From: Telmatactis stephensoni
Lineage: Eukaryota > Cnidaria > Anthozoa > Actiniaria > Isophelliidae
Assembly: GCA_029948255.1 (NCBI GenBank)
Contig: JALIZF010001847.1
Coordinates: 744,001-808,000 of the forward strand
Direction of reading: 5' to 3'
DNA: 64,000 nucleotides
The notes below the pieces were generated by a model, which was not told the origin of the DNA, did not search any database, and worked only from the letters and a program-made list of their open reading frames with translations. The position numbers and the translations under genes were made by a program. Position 1 is the first letter of the stretch. Each line of letters begins with the position of its first letter. Shown piece after piece: positions 12,801 to 31,700 of the stretch.

Positions 12801-15405
12801 CCTTAATAAATTTTAGCCTCCTACAAAGACAACTTAGATTCTTCATGCAATGCTAACCTCACCTTGGTGAGTGTTCCATGGTGACTGGATAAGCATTTCA
12901 TGACCAACCTAAGGCCATTTGTGTAGGAAGCTAAATGAGAGTCCCCTTAGCACTTACACTTTCAATCTTGTTGTGAGCAATATAAAAGACTTGAAGTTCC
13001 TTTAGTTTCCTCATCAGTCCACTAGGCAAATGCGTGATGTCATTGCCACTGAGATTCAACTTCTGTAGTCTCTGTAAGTTCTCTAATCCTTCTATTTTGC
13101 TGATTTTGTTTTTAGCAAGGTTGAGTTCTCTCAGTTGTGTGAGTTTGTCCAGTTTCTCAATTTTTTCAATCGTGTGATTGCTAATGTGAAGCACTTGCAG
13201 GCAAGGTAGGTTATCAAGATTTTCTATGTACTGAAATGAAATAGAATCAGTCTGTTTTAAAAGGGTACAGTACATATACATAAAGGCTAAGGATATCATA
13301 AGTTAAAGCATAAACATTGATCAGGATAGTCAAGTTATAGCATAGAGTTAGTGTAAGGGAAACTGAAGGAGTACTGTAAATTATATTTTGACTATGAAAG
13401 ATATATAATTTTCTTTGAATGAAGAGGGGTTCTCTTTCTTTCAAAGGAAAGGAGGTTTCAGTCTTGGGTGGAGGGGGACTTCCTGTTTAAAGCTTGGTTT
13501 TACCAGTGCCCCACCCCCCCCCCCCCCCCCCCACCCAGACTGTTATCTCACTTGATAAACCAGTATCTCATTTTCATAGGCGAAGTTGAAATTGAGGCAC
13601 ACTGGCCAGCAGTATTCCTCTGGCTGCAGGGGCACCCCCAGGCCATGCAGGGTCAAGTGGCACCCAATGTTGCAGATTGTTGCGGATCTACTCAAGCATG
13701 GTGCTTATCTATTTTATACAGTGTTCATTCCAAGCTTTTTGACGTATAGTATGATCCATCGTGAGTGAGAGAATGATAATTGTATTTACAATGTCAACAA
13801 ACTAAAACAAAATAATGTAGAACCAAATTTGCACACACACTAGGTACAGTATGTTATTGCAGGCAATCAAGAATGAAGAATTTACAAGTAAGAAATGTCA
13901 AATAAGGTATGTGTCATGAATATGGCAAATTGTACTTCCTATTACATGTCTCTTACCTTAAATTTCTTTTTCAAATCTTTACTAAGAATCAAGTACAGTG
14001 ATGTTACATTCTGTAGTGTTTCCTGCCTTGATAATTTCTTAATGAGGTTTTCAGTGATGTAGGCCACCCCAATCTTTGAAGGACTTGAGGTGGGCAGCTC
14101 CATATGTCCCATGTCCTGACTCACATCTTTTGTGGGTATTTCATCTGTCATATTGGAAAACAAAGGGAATTAAGGGTTTTAATCTCAGGGGAGCACTTCC
14201 TGATAAAAATTTGGTTATTAACCCCTCCCCCAACCAGCCCCAGACTGTTATATCAGTTGATAATCTGATATTATTTTCATTTGATGTTGAACACCTTTAA
14301 CCTTTATAAAATAATTCATACAAAGCGCATGCTCTGATTGGTGGAGAAGCATTCTCCATAACTCAACATAGCACAGAATGTTACCATACCATGGTCTTGA
14401 ATACATGTATTTCATAAAAGAAATAGAAAACTTAGCAGCAGTGCTATGTTGAGATATGGAAGCACTTGGGAATTGTAAGAAGACTCGAGAAGTGTTAACA
14501 CTTCTCTCGTCTTCTTTCAATTCCTGTGTGCTTCCATAACTCAACATAGCACGCTACCTCATTTTCTGTTTCTACAATAGAGAGCTGTTCCCAAATGATA
14601 TTTTTTGGCTTCTGTCAATTAATTATAATCAAAATAACAAAAATTGATCTCAAAGCACTCTACAAATTAATGTAGATGTACCTACCAAATGATCCAATAT
14701 GATCTTTAGACAACATATCATATCTCAGATAATACCTATCTTCTAAATATTTCTTTGTTATTTTGATTTTTAATCTGGATTGACTGAAGTGAAATCAAGA
14801 AATGGCAGCAGAGTGCTTGGCTGTCTGAGTTTGCATGATTTTGAAAATTGCAGTAAATGCTGACGCTATTTCACGCTTGCAGCTAAAAGCAGTTTTGCTG
14901 CTTGAAATATTGAGGGGGATCAGAGCCCAGAAGCCACCATCTCTGCAGCCAATGACTGGTGAAGGCTGACTGTGGCGTCCCTGCCAGGTATGTGCCTTCG
15001 TATTAAGAAAAAGCTAATAAAACAATGCCCATGCAGCTATATAATATATGAGACTGCATCATTGGCTTGAGAACAATATATGACAGGCTCTTGCCATAGC
15101 TCAATCTAGCTGCTGTGAGCCGAGTCTAAACATGATGTAATACAAGGGGTATGTGGGGTACTGGCTGGGAGTCTGAGCCACTGAATATGGCCAGCTGTAT
15201 AGCATTTCTTAATTTATGCTTATATATACCTAAACAAATTACCTTCAGAACTTTGGTCATATATTTTACCATTTTTGTCTGTCTCTTCGGTTTCTCTTTT
15301 TACGGGGGAAGGCAGTTTTCTTCCTTTAGGAGAAGAATTAGAAGTTTTACGCGTAGCTTTTCCTACAGGTGTTGGCCTTCGATTTGACGACGAATCGCCT
15401 TCCAT
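6856..15405 (-). CDS. CNTRL: Centriolin (CEP110) homologue, N-terminal LRR and coiled-coil part
   Basis: Centriolin sits at centriole subdistal appendages and acts in abscission. Exons (minus): 15243-15405 (ATG at 15403-15405), 13957-14144, 12958-13230, 12055-12241, 11039-11232, 10191-10322, 9074-9302, 8925-8980, 7565-7671, 6856-6918. Exon 2 has VAYITENLIKKL; exon 3 holds LRRs such as KISKIEGLENLQRLQKLNLS; exon 4 has LRPLQDL and an LRR cap; exons 5-10 are charged heptad coiled coil, with EKQYKLEQELAFYKLDAKF in exon 6. These match the order of the human protein (2,325 residues) over roughly its first 500. Phases agree except exon 8 to 9, which is one base out. No further coiled-coil exon was found downstream; the GPCR array follows. 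The gene is therefore truncated, split, or continues outside the window. Confidence 0.85.
7013..7362. mobile_element. Non-autonomous TIR element (MITE)
   Basis: Ends are inverted copies of about 34 bp (CTCCATTGTAAAAGGATCGG at the left; its complement at the right). A half-inverted pair of CCCCTAA-AGATAC stretches lies inside. It has no coding capacity and sits in the intron between CNTRL exons 9 and 10. Confidence 0.7.
7380..7495. repeat. Poly-C tract and GAATAAGCGCC short tandem repeat
   Basis: A run of about 15 C is followed by four to five copies of a roughly 16-17 bp unit with the core CGAATAAGCGCC. Intronic in CNTRL. Confidence 0.7.
7744..7948. mobile_element. Palindromic MITE, copy 1 (CACTAGGATCATCCTAG family)
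   Basis: Nearly self-complementary over its whole length. The left end TGTTTACATGACACTAGG is present; the right end is cut short where the next foldback element begins. Sister copies are at 8168-8382 and 53408-53626. Confidence 0.75.
7949..8599. mobile_element. Foldback element with arms of about 220 bp and a MITE at its axis
   Basis: The left arm 7949-8167 and right arm 8383-8599 are inverted copies, both including GTAGGCACCGTCCTTAAGG and CTCATCGAGCGC-type sequence. The space between them is exactly one copy of the CACTAGGATC MITE. The GTAGGCACCGTCC end also recurs at 8873. No coding capacity. It lies in the CNTRL intron in which the exon 8 to exon 9 phase fails. Confidence 0.75.
8168..8382. 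mobile_element. Palindromic MITE, copy 2 (CACTAGGATCATCCTAG family)
   Basis: Complete copy with inverted ends GTGTTTACATGACACTAGG and its complement near 8355-8380. It is the spacer of the larger foldback element. Confidence 0.8.
9356..9753. mobile_element. TIR element with GAT microsatellite inside
   Basis: The outer ends (TACTGCGAAAACGC near 9356, complement near 9745) and a long inner inverted segment GGATTTTGGGTTTTTCTGAT (left near 9410, right near 9685) form a foldback of about 400 bp. The centre contains a (GAT)n run near 9583-9603. Intronic in CNTRL. Confidence 0.7.
10680..10935 (+). repeat. SINE-related fragment
   Basis: Contains the core CAACATGTGAGTTGAGTG and a following GAATGCAGTGGTAGCGAGTG segment, which appear inverted at 1218-1290. 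The tRNA-like head is missing. Intronic in CNTRL. Confidence 0.5.
11275..11775. repeat. 31-bp minisatellite in CNTRL intron
   Basis: About 15-16 degenerate copies of a 31-bp unit with the core GCAATCGCGCGTTTCAATTT and an alternating TTCGCGATTTC. The array is CpG-rich against an AT-rich background. It creates spurious open frames of Ser-Arg-Phe-Gln repeats on the plus strand. Related single motifs (TTTTCGCGA) occur near 47460-47560. Confidence 0.85.
12290..12550. repeat. Degenerate tandem repeat of about 110 bp
   Basis: Three imperfect units share the sequence CTACATTTTTAACCTCCCA and a TAAGCAGACA segment. Located in the intron between CNTRL exons 3 and 4. Confidence 0.5.
14310..14570. mobile_element. 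MITE with CATAACTCAACATAGCAC ends
   Basis: Inverted segments include GCTATGTTGAG / CTCAACATAGC and CGAGAAGTGTTAACACTTCTC at the centre. A related element lies at 52075-52290 in gene B intron 1, and a fragment near 57990. Intronic in CNTRL. Confidence 0.65.
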
Positions 15406-16979
15406 TTCCAACCAGTGTGTGATAATAATTTCAAATAAACGTCGTGTTTATAACTCTTAAAATCAAAGTTAATTGAAGATATAAATAAACCAATGCCTTT
15501 AGGGCAAACTTTCACTATCTTCTTGGGAGAATTTCAGTCGGAATCTGTAAGGCCGAAAGGCTCAGTTTAATTCGAGCAATTTGTGTTTGCGAAGTCATTT
15601 GGTCAAAAGCTCAATTCAAGGTTCATTGTGTAAGACTTATTCACTTTTCTTCATTACAACATTCCGTGTCCTTTCAATAACCAATAGTTATTCCTATACT
15701 CTCCTTGTCAACGATAACTTTGCCATGATTTTTTTGATGCCTTCTTCTTCAACTTTGGCGGCAAATTCAGCAATCGCACCATTTGTCATGTAAAGGAATT
15801 CACAGTCATTTCAATTCGTTTTCATTAAGCGTTCCTTTGCAGCCAAGTGGAGGTATTTCTCTGTGATGATAGTGTAGAAATATTCAAATACATGCAAGAG
15901 CCAAATTACTACAACAAAACCACACTGATCATAAACAAACTGCATGGATCAACGCGGCTTTTTAGTTCTAAGTGGGGTAGGGTAGGGAAAGTTCGGGAGT
16001 CCTCGTAGTCCACAGGAAGACCGCGTGGAATTTTTCCGATGAACCATTCAGAAAAATAGAAACACTGGGAGTCACACTACAATTCCATGTGTAGGATGAA
16101 AATTTGTTTATTTGTTTTATTTAACATTCATTATACACTTGATTAATTGTTTTTTTTCCTTCATTTGCTTGTAAATGTTAATTTGTTATGAACTAAATTG
16201 CAACATTCATCATTCAGTTATTGAGTAGTGCCCAAAAATGGCTGAATTTCTATAATTTTCTTGAATGGTTTAAAATATAATCAATGGACTTTCCTATGCC
16301 AAAATATCAGTGCTTGGAAATTAAAAGCCACTCAGCTTTTTTCACAGACACCCCTTCAATTTTATCACTCACAATTCAAGTATAATATTATGACTCCCTT
16401 CAAATATCACTTGTTATCATACATGTATGACCATATGGCCCAACTCATGCACTCTTAAACCTTCAGAAAAGATGGCGTGATCAGGGCCATACAGCTTTGT
16501 GTGAGTGGTCCGGAAAAGCTCCGCCAGCCCTGTTCATTTCCATGTACTTTAGTTTTAACTGTATTACAGAGTTTTTAGCACCTTTTTATAACAGAAAAAC
16601 TCAGGTCATACTGACAATGCATGATAAAATGATAAAAATACATCAGGCCAGATGGGAAAATATTTGGCTCCTGGTCATTTGTACAGACCTCAAGCCAAAT
16701 ATTTTCCCATCTGGCTTGACCTAACTCAGTCAATAAGTACATAATGCTAACACATGGTTTGGACTAAACTGGGACTTATAGTCACTACTTTCAAAGCAGC
16801 AGTACTTTCACTCACTCCCTTGGTCTCCTGCAAAAGGACACCTGTTTTCACAGCCTACTCTGGGATTTGACTATCAAACATGGCACAGATGTCTAGATCT
16901 AACAATTAAAGTTTGATGGATATATCTAATAATTGTCTTGGACTAAAAGCTAAGATTCATCAAAATGTAAATATAAAAT
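15406..16979. other. Intergenic, CNTRL 5' side to SNAPIN 3' side
   Basis: No gene recognised. A near-perfect short inverted repeat sits at 16646-16714 (GATGGGAAAATATTTGGCT and its complement). The candidate CNTRL promoter would be just right of 15405, but no TATA-like site stands out. Confidence 0.5.
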
Positions 16980-18128
16980 TTAAGATTTTGAAGCTGAATC
17001 CAAAAGAGACTTTCTTTTGGCTGTTTCTTTGGTAACACTTTGGTGTAGTCTTCCAAGACGTTCCTAAACAAACAAGTCAATATTTTCACATGAGGAAATA
17101 CTGTAAAATAATGTCACAACAATCCCTGTGCTTATATTTGCACAACCCATTAAAGAACAGTTTTAATATGAGTGCAAAAGGGACTGCACCATTTGGTGAC
17201 CGCACCAGTGCTGTGTTGTCTATAAAACCATTCAAAATTCTTGCCACGCTGTGCCATGACTGTGCCATTTTCAAATACACCTGGTTGAGTGGGTACCATA
17301 CTAAACTCTCTCTTAACATATGCCTCACCATGATGGACTGTATCTAACCATCCATCAAAGAATGGCGCACCTCTCTGAGATAGACATTTTATGGCAGTTC
17401 CAATGGTGTCCACTTCAGGAACTGTGGAGACATGGGGGCTGGTAGAGCTATAGCCCCACCTTCTGCACTACCTAGTCAAATGCTCTGTTTGAAAACTTTT
17501 TTGACTGGGTATTTTACTTTATTTTTAAATGCCCCCCTCCCCTCACCCTCTACCACTTTTCAAGGTGCCTCGCAGTCCCTGCACTTTATTGAGATTTACT
17601 ATAATATGTAAAACAATTAATGTACCTGAGCATTTTGAAGGATGTTGTTTACTAACATTATCCGTCTTCTTGAATTCACTTAGCTTTTTCACATATGGTT
17701 CAAGGTCAAGAGGCATTTCCTGCAATTCTTGTAGTTTTTGAAGATCTGTAAGAAAACAATATAAATTCGATTTGGTGGGAACAAAAACATCGCTAAAGTA
17801 GTCAGATAATAGCTTAAGCTACCTTCAGTCAGGGCATCGATTTGTGTTCTCAACTCTACTTGGCTTTGTCTAGAATAAATATAAAGAAAAATAAAATCAC
17901 CACATTTTGCAATTAACTATCTGCTGTAAATTAACTTTAAGTTATAGCACAAGGAAAGTCGATCGGATTTCCTTCATTGAGTAAGCTTTCCGTAAATATT
18001 TTGCACCCTTACCTAACATTATGTACTTTACTATCTAATTCTTGTATAGCAGGTTTAAACAAGAGTAAAAGGCCTTCAGAAAGAGCTTCTCGACTGCTTT
18101 GATCTGGAATCGTGATGTCGTCCGCCAT
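16980..18128 (-). CDS. SNAPIN: Snapin (BLOC-1/BORC subunit), with a one-base frameshift
   Basis: Snapin is a small coiled-coil adaptor of BLOC-1 and BORC in endolysosome biogenesis and synaptic vesicle release. Exons (minus): 18013-18128 (ATG 18126-18128), 17823-17869, 17626-17745, 16980-17063 (stop TAA). Readable family segments are SEGLLLLFKPAIQELDS in exon 1, QVELRTQIDALTE in exon 2, LDLEPYVKKLSEF in exon 3 and ERLGRLHQSVTKETAKR in exon 4. All splice sites are GT-AG. The exon lengths sum to 367, one too many. The conserved LVNNILQNAQ follows in the neighbouring frame, so the shift lies near 17660-17668. Without it the protein would be 121 residues (human 136). The first exon is 125 bp from ACADM, head to head. 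Sequence error or a broken gene; the rest looks under constraint. Confidence 0.88.
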
Positions 18129-18253
18129 TTTGAATGAAGACAACAAAATCCTTACTGGGGGAGGGTATAGTCCTCTACTGCTGTTCCCCTCCCCCTTAGA
18201 ACTTGATTGGTCTTTGGACTTTGTAGCCTCTGCTTGTTATGTCAGCGACAAAC
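18129..18253. promoter_or_regulatory. Shared SNAPIN/ACADM bidirectional promoter interval
   Basis: Only 125 bp separate the two start codons, which point away from each other. The interval includes both 5' UTRs and a purine/pyrimidine-rich GGGGGAGGG / CCCCTCCCCC stretch but no TATA box. Divergent housekeeping pairs with this spacing usually share a promoter; that role is inferred. Confidence 0.65.
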
Positions 18254-26684
<8,431 letters not shown>

Positions 26685-26772
26685 TCACTCACTTGTGCAT
26701 GGATTTTACAACAGAATCAGTCTCTAAAGATACGTCCACACTGACCAATCCACATAAACTTGAAAACGAATA

Positions 26773-26898
26773 TTGGTTACTACTTCATGTATGACCCCAT
26801 GAAATGGTACCATTCAAGTTACAAAAAGGTTCTAGTGGGTTACAATAGTGTAACTGGAATAGTGCCATTTCGTGGGGTAATAAATGAAGTAGTAACAG
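26773..26898. mobile_element. Palindromic MITE downstream of ACADM
   Basis: Left end GGTTACTACTTCATGTATGA and right end TGAAGTAGTAAC are inverted, and the inner TACCATTCAAGTTACA/TGTAACTGGAATAG also pair. A relative lies near 29300-29360. Explains most of the 142-codon open frame at 26760-27188, which I do not take as a gene. Confidence 0.65.
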
Positions 26899-28701
26899 GA
26901 ATCGTTATTTTCTCTCTGTTTTCGCAACTTACACAAAACAAATTTGCTGCTTTAGCTAGTGTGAACGGACGGAAGGGCCTATCAGTTGCAATAAAATGCG
27001 TTTTCAAATTTATGCAGATTTGTGCGGGCGAACCCTCAGTTATACTGAGTTTATCCAGTTACCGCGTGCTCGATTCTCTCCAGGTCGTTTTTATTCAATT
27101 AACGAGTATCTCCAATAAGTTATTAGAGTTAGATACTAAGACTGTTATTGTAAAAAGTTTAGATAGTTGTGACAATCAGTTGGTGTGAATCTTAATAAGT
27201 ACATAATTCATGCTTTTGTTTAAATGGAAAGATTCTGCACACGAGATCTTGACCCTTCAGTCAAGAATTACTCACCTCAAAGATGGGCCGACAAGTTTAA
27301 TGGTGCCGTAATATCGATATGTTAATAATAAAAATATTCTTTTAAACAAGAAAAACTAATTGATTGATTGATTATGAAATCCTTACGTTATTACATAAAA
27401 GTGATTTTCATATTTAGCTAGTCACAATTTCACGGATTAAGTGCGATCACTCTAGTGTGTATTAGCTTAGTAACTATTTCACAGTTCGATGAAAATCACT
27501 CTGCTGGAGAGTTTCGTAGCTAGCACTTTGTTTATGTGCTCTTATAGCTACATGCAGATGGAAACATTTTTGGACGGCGATAATCGTCGTACCTTTTACG
27601 GTCAAAATTACAGGAATACAGGATTTAGTTCCTTTTTGGGCCAAACCTTGGTGTGAGAAACTGTGAATGACATCACAAAAACAAAACATTCAAACTAAAT
27701 AAAGAATAATGAAAGGCCGCGTAGCACTGAGATAGAATGAGAAGTGAATCGAAGTTTGAATGAAAGATGCAGTGATAGAAGAGAAATCCCACCGAGGAAA
27801 CTTTTCGAGCTTGTGACCCTACAGTCTATTGTCCTGCGCCCGGTTGGGCCCGAAGGGCGATTAACGCTAATCCTGCATGGGTTAAAGCCAAATAATCGGT
27901 CCGTGTGCGCATGCCCAGATTTAGGAGTACCGCGTCAAAGAAACGTCGAGTGCTTACAATATATCCGTGAAAAAGTTAGTGAACTAAATTGCTTACTAAA
28001 TAGCGTGAAATCCTTTGTTTTCTAATGTTTAATTAGTGCAATTTTTTTACAAAGTTTTGAACGGATATATTGTAAGCACTCTAGTAAATCGGGCTAAAAT
28101 ATGCGTAACTTAACAGTACTCGTAAATCCAAAATCGGATCCAGAAATTTTGTCGATTTCATGTGCGGTATAATGCGGTTTTTTTCCTTGCTTTATGCGGT
28201 AATGCGGTTTGGCTAACTCCCCGCGTTCCCCTCCTTGGCAGAATCGGTCGAGGCTTCCCAAGAAATCAAGTTGGGTGGGTCATCAACTACGGTTAGAACG
28301 AAGCTCGCGATTTGTTAAAACGACAAAAACAGAGAATATGTGGATTACTCTGAACAATGTATTTTTGTTCTAATTGTTTCCTTCCGACCGTAGTGTATTA
28401 ACTGAGTTGGGTCAGTGGTATTCGATCGTTATCCACGAGTAAGGTGTGTATACGGATAGGTGTGGATGAACTGAATGTAGGCGAACGTCCTAACACTCGC
28501 TCTAAATAAAATAAAAAGAACACAAGCGGGTATCAAAAATTCTCAAAAGGTTTAATTAATTGAATTCACTGCTGTTTACCTACATGTTTGTATCATTAAC
28601 AACTAGTCGTACAAAATTCAAGTTTCACACATTGCTACATAGCCGAAAATTTCTTAAAATTGATCACTGGCCGACTAACAACTAAAGACGTTTGGCTACG
28701 G
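26899..28701. other. Intergenic between ACADM and gene A
   Basis: No gene recognised. Contains AATAAA at 26989 (plus), a TIR element at 27949-28080 and the sequence TTTCACGGATTAAGTGCG near 27430, which is the unoccupied version of the site disrupted at 47667-48666. Confidence 0.5.
27949..28080. mobile_element. Small TIR element
   Basis: Inverted ends AGTGCTTACAATATATCCGT at the left and the complement at the right, about 130 bp overall, no coding. Confidence 0.65.
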
Positions 28702-31700
28702 CTAAGGACAGGTATTCAGGTGATCCTCAATGGCTTTCAGGCTTACACATTCTCCAAGCATCTGTTTGATCTGATCAGCAGAGGCGTTAAAAAACGTCTT
28801 GGCCATACAGACCTGGCCTTCTTCTGCGGGCGTCAACGTGTCGCTTTCAACATTACCACAATTTTGGAGGAAGTGGTTAACTTGGTCGACAGTCAAACTC
28901 ATCTCTGTGGCAATAGTATTGACATCTTTCTTATCACACTTGTTCAAACTGGAAATAAAAATCCAAAGAAATTGCATGTCAGTAACTACAAAACTCAGCG
29001 CACTGGCATAGCGCAAAAAATGGCAACGATCATGGTAAACATTTCCTACAGTTTATAACAGAACGCCAGCCGACATTTTTAAACTGATACGTAAACTACT
29101 CTACAGATTACATCATCGATTTCAGCTATCATGTGACCAGCTAAAAAGACCACTTTTCATTAATTTGTGATCACGAACAAGGCAATTCAAAGCGAAGCTC
29201 TGGTCAAACAATGGAGAAATATATCGCAATTAGCATTTTATTTCCCCTAAGTCTCGTATTGACTCCATTGTTCTATCGACTTGCCCCTATTGATCGCTAC
29301 ACGCTACTACTTTATGTATGTCCCCATAAAATGGCACTATTCATGTTACACCAAGTTAAGATTCCAGTACTGTAGCAACTTGATAGTGCCTGGCTTGTCC
29401 TCAAAGATTGAAAGGGTATAACTGAGCACTCATAGCCCACTTTCGATATATTGGATGAGTTCTGGCGCGGTTACTAGTTAAGGTTACTAGGTTACTACTT
29501 ACTACTAGGTTACTACTCACTAGAACTCATCCAATATATCGAAAGTGGGCTATGAGTGCTCAGTTATACTGAATCTTTGAGGACAAATTTTAGGATAAGT
29601 TAATTCGTTTATACGCGTCTTATTTGCATTCATGTAATGAGCCATATTTTTCTCTTATGTCATAAATCATAACGCACAGCATAAAAAAGCATCACCGGGA
29701 GACTGAGACGCGCATGCGCAGTCAAATGAGTGTGACATCTTTGCTCTGCATCAATAATTTTTAGGGCTTCATTCCAACGAAATCAGCTCCTTTTGAAAGC
29801 GAATGCCTGACAAATGTGGCAGGTGGTCTAAATATAGAAGTCACGTGGTAGGTGGTCTCAAAATAGCAATCACGTGGTAGGTGGTCTAAAAATAGCAATC
29901 ACGTGGTAGGTGGTCTAAAAATAGAAGTCATGTGGTAGGTGCTCTAAAAATAGCAATCACGTGGTAGGTGCTCTAAAAATAGAAGTCACGTGGTAGGTGG
30001 TCTAAAAATAGCAATCACGTGGTAGGTGGTCTCAAAATAGCAATCGCACCGCATCACGTGACGCACCCATGTCTCCGATTAATAGACCAGTTTCGAGTTC
30101 CTCTTTGCTCAGGCTAAGCCTCGAATCCAAGTAAAATATTCATGAATTTTAGCAAAAACCCCGTGGAATTCTAAAGTATTCTTTGTTTGTTCATTGCATT
30201 CCATCGGACTGTAGCTAAAATTCTATGGAATAAATTTTGCGTAATCGAGGCTTAGCCTGAGCAAAGAGGAACTCGAAAATAGAGTATTCCTGGTCAATTA
30301 TGGTGTTCTAATTCTTCTTACCGGCAAGCTTCTTCCTTTTTTGCTTCGTTGTTCAAGACACAGTCAATGTTGTAGCCTCCATCTGCTGCCATGATTGTCA
30401 TAGCGGGCAGAAGATCGGAATACGTTGCATACGGCACACCCTTTTGTTCACAGTTAACTCCACTGATTTGGAAGTATTGCTCCGCATCGGTGAAGATTGA
30501 TTGAAGGTCTTTATCACCACTCTTGCAGTGGTCATCAACATATGCCAGCAGTTTAGCTTTATTGGTGGAGCACTTTAGAAGAAACATGACACTGGACAGA
30601 CCTGAGATCAAATCAACCTGTAGCTGTAACACTTTGTCTGGGTCGCTAATGCTGTCATTTATTTGCTTCAAGAAGGTTTCAATGTTAGTAGATGCAGTTT
30701 GGAGTTCCGCTGTTTGGGTAGATGCACCTTGGATCATGGTTTGGATTTCTGTGAGGCTGTTTTGGAATTGTAAATCCGTCATCTGACTAGTGATGAAATC
30801 CCACCCCTTAAAGTGAAAAGATGGGTTAATTAATTACTTAGAATTTGAGATTATTTAACAAATTGATCAAACTATCAATTAGGTTGCGTTGTTTTTAAGT
30901 TTGGGAACTTTTGGAATTACATGAAAAAGCCGTTAGTATGGAATGACTGTAGCAATTCACAAATTACGTCGTTTACACGTATAAGATTGCAGAATACGTC
31001 TTGGTAACAGCCATATTCGCATTCAGCATGAAAAATTAGTTTAGAATAGTTATGTTACCAGCCTCTACCCCAAAATGCCTTCTGCACTTTTTGCGATCGA
31101 CTTTTTCAGTTTTGCGCCTAGTCTAAATCACTGAGCGAATTCGTGAAAGCTCCGCCCCCAAGAATGATGAAGGATCAGAAAAGATCAAAATTAAATCTAA
31201 CCGACGTTGGAGGTCGCGATGAAACGATTTTCGCTGTAAAATCCAACAAATCTTTGTGTACTCCATTTTTGATAAAAAAACTAAGTAAATAAAATAAGTA
31301 AACCATGCAATAAGTTTATGTAGCTTGTCACGTGACACTCCCCCTTAGTGAAACATATCTGTTTTAGTTCAGGTATATTCGATACAATATATATTTTTTA
31401 AAGATAAGAGACCTCTTAAAAACTATATATTCATACAATGTTAGTCACAGGCCGAAATACACCTATTTCAATATATAAATGCTTTCGGTACGAAGCCTAC
31501 GCGACTCACCCGAAAGGGAGTATGGGTAGAAGTTTTAAAAATAAAACCACATGAACATCCCAGCACGATAATCTTGAACTGAAGAACTTCACTTGTTGGT
31601 GCTAAAATCAAAACCCAAGCCGACAAGAGAGTAGAAGTTTTGCTACTACCCATGCTACTTTTCGGTCTAGTCGCGTAGGCTTGTGACCTCTCCTACGACA

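Noticed and set aside
17086..17413. Two overlapping minus-strand frames of 81-87 codons in a SNAPIN intron
   Set aside because: The sequence has a degenerate relative near 12690 with no conserved frame, so it is repeat DNA.
26760..27188. 142-codon open frame downstream of ACADM
   Set aside because: Its first third is a palindromic MITE and the rest lacks any family resemblance.
29815..30047. CRISPR-like regular array
   Set aside because: The spacers would be nearly identical and the host is a metazoan; it is a simple minisatellite. The same applies to 26095-26545 and 11275-11775.
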